DNA of 64,000 nucleotides from an uncultured Bacilli bacterium (GTDB lineage Bacteria; Bacillota_I; Bacilli_A; RF39; UBA660). Location of the stretch: NCBI GenBank assembly GCA_934087065.1, contig CAKOIS010000003.1, positions 1 through 64,000 on the forward strand. The letters are read 5' to 3'. The notes below the pieces were generated by a model. It did not search any database. It was not told the DNA's origin and saw nothing but the letters and a program-made list of their open reading frames with translations. Position 1 is the first letter of the stretch. Every line of letters begins with the position of its first letter. Shown piece by piece: positions 51,326 to 59,383 of the stretch. The position numbers and the translations under genes are program-made.

Positions 51326-52342
51326 ATGATGAAAGGTAAAAAAGATTTAACTTTAATAACTCAATTAGTGTTATCAATTTTGATATTCATTGGTGGAGTT
51401 ACTATAATGATTTTCAAGAGTTTTGGTTTAATTGATATGGTATTATATGGGAGTATTATCTTCTTTATATTAGCATTTTTTGGGGTAATTTGTTACTTTG
51501 TTAGAAGAAGAGAAGGAGACTACGAAATATTATTATTTAGTTTAATAAGTATTCTTACTGCAACATTTATGTTTATATTTAAAAATGACGATGCAGCAAT
51601 GATATTAGGTGCTGGATTAACAATATTTAATATTTTAGTAGTAGCTAATAGAATATATAAAATAGTTACTTATAAAAATCAAGATAATTTTATGTGGAGT
51701 GTTAAATTTATTGGAACATTTTTAATAGGTTTCTTGGCAATATTAACTTGTGTAAATCTATACAAAGAAATTTCAGTTCAAACTTTAATGTTAGGATACT
51801 ACTTCACTTGTTTAGGTGTAATTATGACTATAGAAAATTTAGTTGAATTATTTGTAACAAAAGATAAGTTTGATAAATTTGTTTCTAAAGTTGTTGAAAA
51901 TGAATATAAAAACTTAGAAATGGTTGATGCTATTAATGAAGAAGTTAAGCCAGAAGTTAAACCTGAGGTTAAAGAAGTAAGTGTTGTAATTGAAAAGAAA
52001 AGAGGAAGAAAACCTAAAATTGAAGTTAATGGTAAAGATGTAAATAAAGAAATTAAAAAAGAAGTAAAGAAAGTTAAAAAGGAATTAAAGCCAGCTACAA
52101 AAGAACTTAAGAAAAAAGCTAAACCTGTAGTTAAAGCTATAGAGAAAGAAACTAAACCTTTAAAGAAGAAGGTTGAAAAAGAGATTAAACCTGTTAAGAA
52201 AGAAGTTAAAAAAGTAGTTAAAACAGCTAAAAAAGAAGTTAATAAAGCTAAAAAAGAAGTAAAGAAAGCTGTTATAAAAGAAGAAATAAAGAAAGAGATA
52301 AAGGAAGTAAAGAAAAAAGGTAGACCTAAGAAGACTAATTAG
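51326..52342 (+). CDS. Membrane protein with AT-hook/histone-H1-like tail
   Basis: A 338-residue protein. Residues about 8-185 contain six membrane segments. The remaining 150 residues are cytoplasmic and extremely Lys-rich, built from repeats such as VKKEVKKV and KPLKKKVEKEIKPVKK, as in histone H1 or HupB/Hc tails. AT-hook-like cores KRGRKPK (near 223) and KKGRPKK (at the very end) bracket the tail. This suggests a protein that ties DNA to the membrane. It lies directly before spoVS. GAGGTG supports the start; two ATGs are adjacent. DNA binding is inferred from composition. Confidence 0.7.
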   Translation: MMKGKKDLTLITQLVLSILIFIGGVTIMIFKSFGLIDMVLYGSIIFFILAFFGVICYFVRRREGDYEILLFSLISILTATFMFIFKNDDAAMILGAGLTIFNILVVANRIYKIVTYKNQDNFMWSVKFIGTFLIGFLAILTCVNLYKEISVQTLMLGYYFTCLGVIMTIENLVELFVTKDKFDKFVSKVVENEYKNLEMVDAINEEVKPEVKPEVKEVSVVIEKKRGRKPKIEVNGKDVNKEIKKEVKKVKKELKPATKELKKKAKPVVKAIEKETKPLKKKVEKEIKPVKKEVKKVVKTAKKEVNKAKKEVKKAVIKEEIKKEIKEVKKKGRPKKTN

Positions 52343-52350
52343 GTCTTTTT
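52322..52350 (+). terminator. Terminator of the AT-hook protein gene
   Basis: AGACCTAA/TTAGGTCT stem, followed by five T residues. The left arm encodes the last AT-hook residues. Confidence 0.8.
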
Positions 52351-52392
52351 CTTTTGTAGTTTAATATATTTTATTAAGGGGGAATTTATAAT

Positions 52393-52656
52393 ATGGATAT
52401 TATTAAGGTATCTAGTAAAAGTGTACCACAAAAAGTTGCTGGTGCTTTAGCAAATTTATTTAGAGAAAGTATAGATGCGGTTGAAATGCAAGCGATCGGT
52501 GCTGGAGCATTAAATCAGGCAATTAAAGGAATTATAATAGCAAGAGGTTATGTAGCGCCTACTGGAAAGAATTTAGTTTGTACTCCTGCGTTTAGTGATA
52601 TCTTAGTAGATGGAGAAGAAAGAACTGCTATTAAATTAATTGTTGAGGCTAAATAA
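52393..52656 (+). CDS. spoVS: Stage V sporulation protein S
   Basis: An 87-residue Alba-fold protein with the SpoVS signature: IIKVSSKSVPQKVAGALANL, EMQAIGAGALNQAIKGIIIARGY and VCTPAFSD. SpoVS affects spore coat assembly and septation in Bacillus and may bind nucleic acid. AAGGGGGAA precedes the ATG. Its stop codon is inside the following terminator hairpin. Confidence 0.95.
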   Translation: MDIIKVSSKSVPQKVAGALANLFRESIDAVEMQAIGAGALNQAIKGIIIARGYVAPTGKNLVCTPAFSDILVDGEERTAIKLIVEAK

Positions 52657-52665
52657 GCCTTTTTT
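52646..52665 (+). terminator. Terminator of spoVS
   Basis: AGGCT/AGCCT with an AAATA loop and six T residues. Confidence 0.8.
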
Positions 52666-52698
52666 ATTTTGGTAAATGTGGAGAAACAACTTTCTAAA

Positions 52699-52729
52699 CT
52701 CGGAATGCAAAGTGCCAAATCTCGGAATG
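52699..52729. repeat. Direct repeat CTCGGAATG, two copies
   Basis: The 9-base word occurs at 52699-52707 and 52721-52729, 22 bases (about two helical turns) apart, in the gap before uvrA. It could be a paired protein-binding site. The rest of the 224-base gap holds only the uvrA promoter. Confidence 0.5.
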
Positions 52730-52791
52730 TTATGTTAATATATTCTTTAAAGGTAATCTTAAAAAATTATTACTTTTTTTCTTTTGTTCGC

Positions 52792-52820
52792 TTGACATAA
52801 TAATAAATGTTTGCTATTAT
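52792..52820 (+). promoter_or_regulatory. Promoter of uvrA
   Basis: TTGACA and TATTAT separated by 17 bases, about 60 bases before uvrA. A Bacillus-type LexA box (CGAAC-N4-GTTCG) is not seen. Confidence 0.85.
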
Positions 52821-52879
52821 ATTAATGTTCTTGAATAAAAAGAAAAGAAATGTGAATATTAAAAAAGAGGTTATGTATT

Positions 52880-55690
52880 ATGGATAAAATTGTTATTAAA
52901 GGAGCAAGAGAAAATAATTTAAAGAATATTGATATTGAGATACCTAAAAATAAGTTAGTTGTTATGACAGGTGTAAGTGGAAGTGGAAAATCTAGTTTGG
53001 CATTTGATACAATATATGCTGAAGGTCAAAGAAGATATGTTGAAAGTTTAAGTGCATATGCTAGACAATTTTTGGGGGCTAGTGAAAAGCCAGAAGTGGA
53101 CTCCATTGATGGGTTAAGTCCAAGTATTAGCATAGACCAAAAGACTACTAATAAAAATCCTAGAAGTACGGTTGGTACAGTTACTGAAATATATGACTAT
53201 TTAAGACTATTATTTGCAAGAATTGGTGTACCATATTGTCCGAAACATAAAGTACCAATTAAGAGTCAATCAATTGAAGAAATGGTTAATAAGATAATGG
53301 ACTTTAATGATGGTACTAAGATAGAAATAATGGCACCTATTGCTAGAGGTGAAAAAGGTACATTTAAGGACTTGTTTGAAGATTTAAGGAAAGATGGATA
53401 TTCTAGAATTAAAGTTGATGGAGAAACTAGAGATTTATCAGAAGATATAGTACTTGAGAAAAATATTAAGCACGTAATATCGCTTGTGGTTGACAGACTA
53501 GTTGTAAATGAAAAGTCAAGAAGTAGACTTTTTGAAGCAATAGAATTATCTTGTAGGATGACAGGCGGAAAAGTATTAATAAATGTGGTTGGAGACAAGG
53601 AAATACTGATGAGTGAGAACTATGCTTGTACAGAATGTGATTATAGTTTAGAAGAACTAGAGCCTCGTATGTTTTCATTCAATAGTCCTTATGGTGCATG
53701 TCCAGAGTGTAAAGGACTTGGCGTTAAATTGTCAATTGACCCAGACTTATTAATACCTAATAAAAACTTATCTATTAAAGAAGGTGCAGTAGAAAGTTTT
53801 CAAAGCGGAGAAACTTTAAGTATATATTTTAAGAAACTAGATAGTGTATGTAAATACTATAATATTGACTTAAATAAACCAGTAAAAGATTTTACTAAAG
53901 AAGAATATAATACTATATTCTATGGTTCTAAAGATAAGATACACTTTAATGTTAAAACTAGAAGTGGTAGTATTTTAAAGAGTTATGACTATTTTGAGGG
54001 AATTATAACTAATTTAGAAAGAAGATATATGGAAACTAATAGTCCAAGTATAAGACTTTGGATAGAAAGTTACATGAAAGAAAGTGCTTGTCCTCTTTGT
54101 AAAGGTAAAAGACTAAGCGAAAAGATACTAAATGTATTCATTAATAAAAAGAATATCTATGATATTACAAGTTTAAGTATTAGAGATTTAGTAGAGTTTT
54201 TTGATAATATTAAGCTTACTAAAAAGGAAGAAGAGATATCATTTTTGATTTTGAAAGAGATTAGAGAGAGACTTCACTTTTTACAAAATGTAGGGCTAGA
54301 CTATTTAACACTTGCAAGAAGTGCTTCTAGCTTAAGCGGTGGAGAAAGTCAAAGAATAAGACTAGCTACTCAAATAGGAAGTAAGTTAAGTGGGATACTT
54401 TATGTACTTGATGAACCTAGTATTGGATTACATCAAAAAGATAATGATAAACTTATAAATAGTTTGAAAGAAATGAGAGATTTGGGTAATACTCTTATAG
54501 TAGTAGAGCATGATACTGATACAATGTTAGCAAGCGACTATTTAATAGATATCGGACCGGGTGCTGGAACTCTTGGAGGATACGTTGTTGCTGCTGGTAC
54601 TCCTGATGAAGTAATGAAAAACAAGAATAGTTTAACTGGTAAGTATTTAAGTGGTGTGTTAAAAATAGATGTACCTAAAAAACGTAGAAAAGGAAATGGA
54701 GAATTTATAGAGATTAAAGGTGCAGAAGAACATAACTTAAAAAAAGTGAATGTTAAGTTTCCTAAGGGTACTTTAACTTGTGTTACTGGAGTAAGTGGAA
54801 GTGGTAAATCAAGTTTAGTTAATGAAATATTATATAAAAAGTTATCAAGTACAATTTACAAGTCAAAAGAAATACCAGGTAAATTTAAGAGTATTAGTGG
54901 TATAGATGATGTTGATAAAGTTGTTTATATTAGTCAAGATCCAATTGGAAGAACACCAAGAAGTAATCCAGCTACTTATGTAGGATTATTTGATTTAATA
55001 AGAGATGTGTTTACAGAGACTAAGGAAGCTAAGTTAAGAGGTTACACTAAAAGTAGATTTAGTTTTAACGTAAAAGGTGGAAGATGTGAAGCATGTCAAG
55101 GTGATGGTGTTAAAAAAATAGAGATGCATTTCTTGCCTGATGTGTATGTTCCATGTGATGTATGTCATGGTAAAAAGTATAATAAAGAAACATTAAATAT
55201 CAAGTTTAAAGGTTTGAGTATTGCAGATGTTCTTGATTTAAGAGTAGATGAAGCTTTAGAAGTATTTGAAAATGTTCCTAAAATTAAAAGAATACTAGAT
55301 ACTATGCATGATGTAGGACTTGGTTATGTAAAGCTTGGACAAAATGCAGTTACTTTGTCTGGTGGAGAAGCTTGCCGTGTTAAACTTGCTAAAGAGCTTC
55401 AAAAGAGACCTACAGGGAAAAGCGTGTACATACTAGATGAGCCTAGCACAGGACTTCATATAGACGATATTAAGAAACTTCTAGTTATACTAAATAGAAT
55501 AGTAGATAACGGGGATACTGTTATAGTAATCGAGCACAACTTAGATATAATTAAAGTAGCTGACTACATAATAGATTTAGGACCTGAAGGTGGAGATTTT
55601 GGTGGTAAGATAGTTGCAACTGGAACACCTGAACAAGTAAGTAAAAATAAAGATAGTTATACTGGAATGTATTTAAAAAAATATTTATAA
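52880..55690 (+). CDS. uvrA: Excinuclease ABC subunit A
   Basis: A 936-residue protein with two ABC ATPase halves: Walker A GVSGSGKSS near residues 31 and 637, signatures LSGGESQRIRLA and LSGGEACRVKLA, Walker B VLDEPSIGLH and ILDEPSTGLH. Zinc modules are CTECDYSLEELEPRMFSF...CPECKG and CEACQGDG...CDVCHG. UvrA finds bulky DNA lesions and loads UvrB in nucleotide excision repair. uvrB is not next to it here. GAGGTT precedes the ATG. Confidence 0.97.
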   Translation: MDKIVIKGARENNLKNIDIEIPKNKLVVMTGVSGSGKSSLAFDTIYAEGQRRYVESLSAYARQFLGASEKPEVDSIDGLSPSISIDQKTTNKNPRSTVGTVTEIYDYLRLLFARIGVPYCPKHKVPIKSQSIEEMVNKIMDFNDGTKIEIMAPIARGEKGTFKDLFEDLRKDGYSRIKVDGETRDLSEDIVLEKNIKHVISLVVDRLVVNEKSRSRLFEAIELSCRMTGGKVLINVVGDKEILMSENYACTECDYSLEELEPRMFSFNSPYGACPECKGLGVKLSIDPDLLIPNKNLSIKEGAVESFQSGETLSIYFKKLDSVCKYYNIDLNKPVKDFTKEEYNTIFYGSKDKIHFNVKTRSGSILKSYDYFEGIITNLERRYMETNSPSIRLWIESYMKESACPLCKGKRLSEKILNVFINKKNIYDITSLSIRDLVEFFDNIKLTKKEEEISFLILKEIRERLHFLQNVGLDYLTLARSASSLSGGESQRIRLATQIGSKLSGILYVLDEPSIGLHQKDNDKLINSLKEMRDLGNTLIVVEHDTDTMLASDYLIDIGPGAGTLGGYVVAAGTPDEVMKNKNSLTGKYLSGVLKIDVPKKRRKGNGEFIEIKGAEEHNLKKVNVKFPKGTLTCVTGVSGSGKSSLVNEILYKKLSSTIYKSKEIPGKFKSISGIDDVDKVVYISQDPIGRTPRSNPATYVGLFDLIRDVFTETKEAKLRGYTKSRFSFNVKGGRCEACQGDGVKKIEMHFLPDVYVPCDVCHGKKYNKETLNIKFKGLSIADVLDLRVDEALEVFENVPKIKRILDTMHDVGLGYVKLGQNAVTLSGGEACRVKLAKELQKRPTGKSVYILDEPSTGLHIDDIKKLLVILNRIVDNGDTVIVIEHNLDIIKVADYIIDLGPEGGDFGGKIVATGTPEQVSKNKDSYTGMYLKKYL

Positions 55691-55691
55691 A

Positions 55692-55716
55692 AGCACTTAG
55701 AATATAAGTGTTTTTT
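55692..55716 (+). terminator. Terminator of uvrA
   Basis: AGCACTT/AAGTGTT (one G-T pair) with a 7-base loop and a T-run. Confidence 0.7.
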
Positions 55717-55734
55717 CTTGTAAAAAGCATATAG

Positions 55735-55743
55735 TTATCCACA
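55735..55743 (+). promoter_or_regulatory. Single consensus DnaA box
   Basis: TTATCCACA matches the consensus DnaA box exactly. Only one is present, about 80 bases upstream of the promoter of the lgt operon, so it is not an origin by itself. Confidence 0.45.
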
Positions 55744-55821
55744 ATTTTAACAGATTTTGAAAATTGGTAGTAAACAAGTTATAAATGAATTAAAAAAGTA
55801 GTGAAAAGTTAGTGAACACAC

Positions 55822-55850
55822 TTGTAAAAAAATAATTAATTTAATATAAT
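55822..55850 (+). promoter_or_regulatory. Promoter of the yvlD-like/lgt/trxB-like/rlmB/sigH operon
   Basis: TTGTAA, 17 bases, TATAAT, 24 bases before the first gene. Confidence 0.75.
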
Positions 55851-55874
55851 TAGTATAGGAAGAAGGAGTATGAG

Positions 55875-56258
55875 ATGAATATTAAGAAAAAAGAATTTGT
55901 GACTTTTGTATTGGAAATTTTAACTGGTGCATTATCATTAATGCTAGCTAGTTATCTATTTAAGAGTTTTTATGTTGAAAATTTTTGGTATGCTTGTTTA
56001 GCTAGTGTTATTATTAGTGTAATAAGTGTGTACTTAAAACCACTTCTAGAATTTATTGCTTTACCAATAAACATTCTTACAATGGGGTTAACTACACCTT
56101 TAATAAATGTTGTAATACTTAAAATTACTCATTTAATTTTAGGAAGTAAGTTTGTTGTAAATGGATGGATTATTCCGATATTTATAGCAATATTTATAAG
56201 TGTAGTAAATGTATTATTAAATAATTTAATAGTAGATAAATATAAAGAAAGAAGGTAA
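55875..56258 (+). CDS. YvlD-like small membrane protein (phage holin family 4)
   Basis: A 127-residue protein with four membrane helices and the central PLLEFIALPINILTMGLTTPLINVVILKI, typical of the PhageHol_4/YvlD family. Despite the name these are usually chromosomal proteins of unknown envelope role. AAGAAGGAG precedes the ATG. It opens the operon, and lgt follows after 3 bases. Confidence 0.8.
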   Translation: MNIKKKEFVTFVLEILTGALSLMLASYLFKSFYVENFWYACLASVIISVISVYLKPLLEFIALPINILTMGLTTPLINVVILKITHLILGSKFVVNGWIIPIFIAIFISVVNVLLNNLIVDKYKERR

Positions 56259-56261
56259 CTT

Positions 56262-57086
56262 ATGAATCCAGTAGCATTTACAATAGGGAGTTTTGAAATT
56301 AAGTGGTATAGTATTTTTATACTTGCAGCAATTTTGATTTGTTATATTCTTATTAATGGAGAAGCAAAGAAGTTTGATATTAAGAAAGACTTTATTACTA
56401 ACTTACTTTTCTGGGCAATAATTGTAGGTATAATAGGTGCAAGACTATATTATTGTATGTTTAATTATGAATACTATAGTAAACACCTAGTAGAAATACT
56501 ATATGTATGGGAAGGTGGACTTGCTATACATGGTGGTATAATATTTGGTGGAATTACTAGTATAATATACTGTAAAAAATATGGAGTATCAGTGTATAGA
56601 ATGTTTGATATAATAGCGCCTTACTTATTAATAGCACAGGCGTTAGGTAGATGGGGTAACTTCTTTAATGGAGAAGTATATGGGTCTATTACAACAGTAG
56701 AGCATTTACAAAGTTTAAAGTTTATTCCAGAGTTTATAATATATGGCATGAATATAAACGGAGTAACATATACACCACTATTTTATTACGAGTCTTTATG
56801 GTGTTTAGCAGGTTTTGTTATCTTGCTACTAGTTAGAAAATTTAAATACACAAGGCTTGGATGGCAATTTGGTGGATATTTAATTTGGTATAGTGTGGGT
56901 AGATTTATATTTGAAGGAATGAGAGACGCTAAATACAATTTGATGTTAGGAAATGTTAAAATAGCGCAGATTATAAGTATAGTATTTATAATCGCAGGAG
57001 TTATAATCATTTTACTTCAAGCTAGAAAACCAAAACTGACTGAGATGTATAATGATACTGAAAAAGTAGAAATGGTTTATTTTTAA
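56262..57086 (+). CDS. lgt: Prolipoprotein diacylglyceryl transferase
   Basis: A 274-residue polytopic enzyme with the Lgt motifs IKWYSIFILAA at the start, GARLYYCMFN, GGLAIHGGIIFGG (catalytic-region His) and GRWGNFFNGEVYG. It moves diacylglycerol from phosphatidylglycerol to the lipobox cysteine of prolipoproteins. Its presence implies that lipoproteins are made, although no clear lipobox protein is in this window. AAAGAAGG precedes the start. Confidence 0.95.
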   Translation: MNPVAFTIGSFEIKWYSIFILAAILICYILINGEAKKFDIKKDFITNLLFWAIIVGIIGARLYYCMFNYEYYSKHLVEILYVWEGGLAIHGGIIFGGITSIIYCKKYGVSVYRMFDIIAPYLLIAQALGRWGNFFNGEVYGSITTVEHLQSLKFIPEFIIYGMNINGVTYTPLFYYESLWCLAGFVILLLVRKFKYTRLGWQFGGYLIWYSVGRFIFEGMRDAKYNLMLGNVKIAQIISIVFIIAGVIIILLQARKPKLTEMYNDTEKVEMVYF

Positions 57087-57101
57087 AAAAAGGAGGGTTT
57101 T

Positions 57102-57980
57102 ATGTACGACTTAATAATTATAGGAATGGGTCCAAGTGGAATGAGTGCAGCTCTTTATGCAAAAAGGAGTAACTTAAATACTTTGATACTTGAAAAAAAT
57201 AGTCCAGGTGGACTAATAAATACAACAAATAAGATAGATAACTATTTGGGAATTCCAGACGTTACTGGACCAGACTTAGCTTACAAGATGTTTAAGCACG
57301 TAAGTGAAAAGAATATTCCTTTTAAAATAGAAGAAGTTAATAATGTAGTTAAAGAAAAAGATTTATTTAAAGTAACTACAAATAAGAGTGAATACACTTC
57401 AAAAACTGTTATAGTAAGTAGTGGAAGAAGTCCTAAAAAGACTACTTTTGAAGAAAAAGTGTCTACTTTAAAACTTAGTAGATGTGCTATATGTGATGCA
57501 CCTCTATATAAAGATAAAGATGTAGTAGTACTAGGTGGTGGAGACTCTGCAGTGGAAGAAAGTATATATCTTTCTAATATTTCTAAGAGTGTTAAAGTTA
57601 TTTCTAGAAGTGAAATAAAGGGTAAACTTAAAAGTGAACTAGAAAGTTACTCTAATATAGAAGTAATAGAGAATGCTAATATTGAAGATATCAAGTTTGA
57701 TGAAGGTGTTTATAAACTAGTAGTTGATGATAAAGAAATAAAAGCTAATGGAGTATTTAGTTATATAGGGTTTACTACAAGTACTGGTTATTTAGAAAAC
57801 TTAGGAGTAAATATGGAAAACGGGTACATTATTACAAGTGATGGAAGTACAAATATACCTGGGTTATACGCGTGTGGTGATATTATTAAAAAGAAGTTAT
57901 ATCAAATAGTGACTGCTGTTAGTGAAGGAGCAGAATGCGCTGTTATGGCAAGTAATTATGTAAGGGGGCTTAATAAATGA
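57102..57980 (+). CDS. Thioredoxin reductase-like flavoprotein
   Basis: A 292-residue FAD/NAD(P)H enzyme: IIGMGPSGMSAALYA at the start (FAD), active site CAIC near residues 128-131, NAD(P)H site VVVLGGGDSAVEE, and the C-terminal FAD motif GLYACGDI. The active site differs from the usual CATC/CAVC of TrxB only in the second middle residue. It should reduce thioredoxin or a related thiol protein. AAAGGAGGG supports the start; the end overlaps rlmB by 4 bases. Confidence 0.85.
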   Translation: MYDLIIIGMGPSGMSAALYAKRSNLNTLILEKNSPGGLINTTNKIDNYLGIPDVTGPDLAYKMFKHVSEKNIPFKIEEVNNVVKEKDLFKVTTNKSEYTSKTVIVSSGRSPKKTTFEEKVSTLKLSRCAICDAPLYKDKDVVVLGGGDSAVEESIYLSNISKSVKVISRSEIKGKLKSELESYSNIEVIENANIEDIKFDEGVYKLVVDDKEIKANGVFSYIGFTTSTGYLENLGVNMENGYIITSDGSTNIPGLYACGDIIKKKLYQIVTAVSEGAECAVMASNYVRGLNK

Positions 57981-58675
57981 AAATAGTAGGAAAGAATGCT
58001 GCAAGAGAAATATTAAATAGTTCTAATAAAATAGAATGTATTTATTTAAATGAGAACTTTAATAATAGTGAAATACTTAAACTTATTAATAAAAGACATA
58101 TTACACCAATTTATAAAAGCATGAGTGAAATGGATAAACTTAGTAAGGAAGTACATCAAGGTATTATTATTGAAGCAGAAGATTATGAGTACTATAGTAT
58201 TGAAGATATTAAAAGTGATAGTGAAGCAAACTTTATAGTTATATTAGACCATATAGAAGACCCAAGAAATTTTGGCGCAATTATAAGAACTTGTGAATGT
58301 GCTGGAGTAGATTATATAGTTATTCCAAATAAAAGAGGTACATTAGTTACTAGTACAGTTATGAAAACTTCAAGTGGTGCTCTTACTAATCAGAAAGTTG
58401 CTTTAGTATCTAACTTAAATAATACAATTTCTAAATTAAAAGAACTAGGCTACTGGATAGTGGGAAGTGATGCTGAAGGGACAGACTACAGAAGTATTGA
58501 TTATACAGGGAAAGTAGCTTTAATTATTGGCAGTGAAGGTTTTGGACTTAAAGAACTTGTAAGAAAGAATTGTGACTATATTGCAAGTATTCCACTTAAA
58601 GGAAAAGTAAATAGTTTAAACGCATCAGTTGCGGCAGGTATACTTATTTATGAAGTAGTAAGGAATAGAAAATGA
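57977..58675 (+). CDS. rlmB: 23S rRNA 2'-O-methyltransferase (TrmH/SPOUT family)
   Basis: A 232-residue SPOUT methyltransferase: an N-terminal substrate-binding domain starting KIVGKNAAREIL, then ILDHIEDPRNFGAIIRTCECAGVD, LIIGSEGFGLKELVRK and IPLKGKVNSLNASVAAGILIYE, the three knot motifs. RlmB methylates a guanosine in 23S rRNA. The order rlmB then sigH matches Bacillus (yacO-yacP-sigH), with yacP missing. Overlaps of 4 bases occur on both sides. Confidence 0.9.
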   Translation: MKIVGKNAAREILNSSNKIECIYLNENFNNSEILKLINKRHITPIYKSMSEMDKLSKEVHQGIIIEAEDYEYYSIEDIKSDSEANFIVILDHIEDPRNFGAIIRTCECAGVDYIVIPNKRGTLVTSTVMKTSSGALTNQKVALVSNLNNTISKLKELGYWIVGSDAEGTDYRSIDYTGKVALIIGSEGFGLKELVRKNCDYIASIPLKGKVNSLNASVAAGILIYEVVRNRK

Positions 58676-59232
58676 CAACTGAAGAGTTAGTGTGTCTTGC
58701 TAGAAATAATAATGAACTAGCAATTAAAGAAATAATTAGTATGTATAATCAAACATTAAAAATATGTGTATCTAAATATTTAAGAACTGCAAGTAAGTGT
58801 GGACTAGAATATGGTGACTTGTATCAAGAAAGTTTAGTTGGTTTAATGGAAGCAATAAAACTATTTGATGAAACTAAGAATAGAAAATTTAATACTGTAG
58901 TAACACTTGTTATTAATAGAAAATTACAAGATTTGATTAAGAATAATAATAGAAAAAAGAATAATGTTTTAAATGAAGCAATATCTTTAGATAATGATAA
59001 TCTAGGACTTTATAATGTTCTTAGTACAAGTGGAAATGTTATAGATAAAGTAATTAATATTGAAACAGATAAAGAAATAAAAGAATACTTAACAATAGAA
59101 GAAATAAAAGTGTATGAGTTAAAAAAGGATGGTAGAAGTAATAGAGATATATCTAAAATACTAGATAAACCTTATAAAAATATAACTAATACAATTTCTA
59201 GAATTAAATGTAAGTTAATCAGTTTAGATTAG
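58672..59232 (+). CDS. sigH: Sigma-H-like sigma factor
   Basis: A 186-residue sigma factor with region 2 (EYGDLYQESLVGLMEAIKLFDETKNRKFNTVVTLVINRKLQDLIKN) and region 4 (LTIEEIKVYELKKDGRSNRDISKIL). Position after rlmB is the best evidence for SigH, which in Bacillus switches on entry into sporulation and competence. It is somewhat shorter and more diverged than typical SigH. The ATGA overlap with rlmB suggests translational coupling. Confidence 0.8.
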   Translation: MTTEELVCLARNNNELAIKEIISMYNQTLKICVSKYLRTASKCGLEYGDLYQESLVGLMEAIKLFDETKNRKFNTVVTLVINRKLQDLIKNNNRKKNNVLNEAISLDNDNLGLYNVLSTSGNVIDKVINIETDKEIKEYLTIEEIKVYELKKDGRSNRDISKILDKPYKNITNTISRIKCKLISLD

Positions 59233-59287
59233 CTTATTTTTGTATAATAAGATATCTCTATTTTATCTACAACCTATATGTATCTAA

Positions 59288-59316
59288 TTGACTTAAAAGC
59301 GATTTTGTGGTATATT
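59288..59316 (+). promoter_or_regulatory. Promoter of the RNase J2-like operon
   Basis: TTGACT, 17 bases, TATATT, about 68 bases before the gene. Confidence 0.75.
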
Positions 59317-59383
59317 TATGTAGTCGTTCAAAACTTTATTTTAATTTATAATAAATTTATGATAAAAAGGAAGGTGTTATTTT

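Noticed and set aside
52792..52879. LexA/SOS box at uvrA
   Set aside because: Single GTTCG/GTTC words occur near the promoter but not as the required palindrome.
55735..55743. Replication origin
   Set aside because: Only one DnaA box is present, with no dnaA/dnaN genes and no box cluster.
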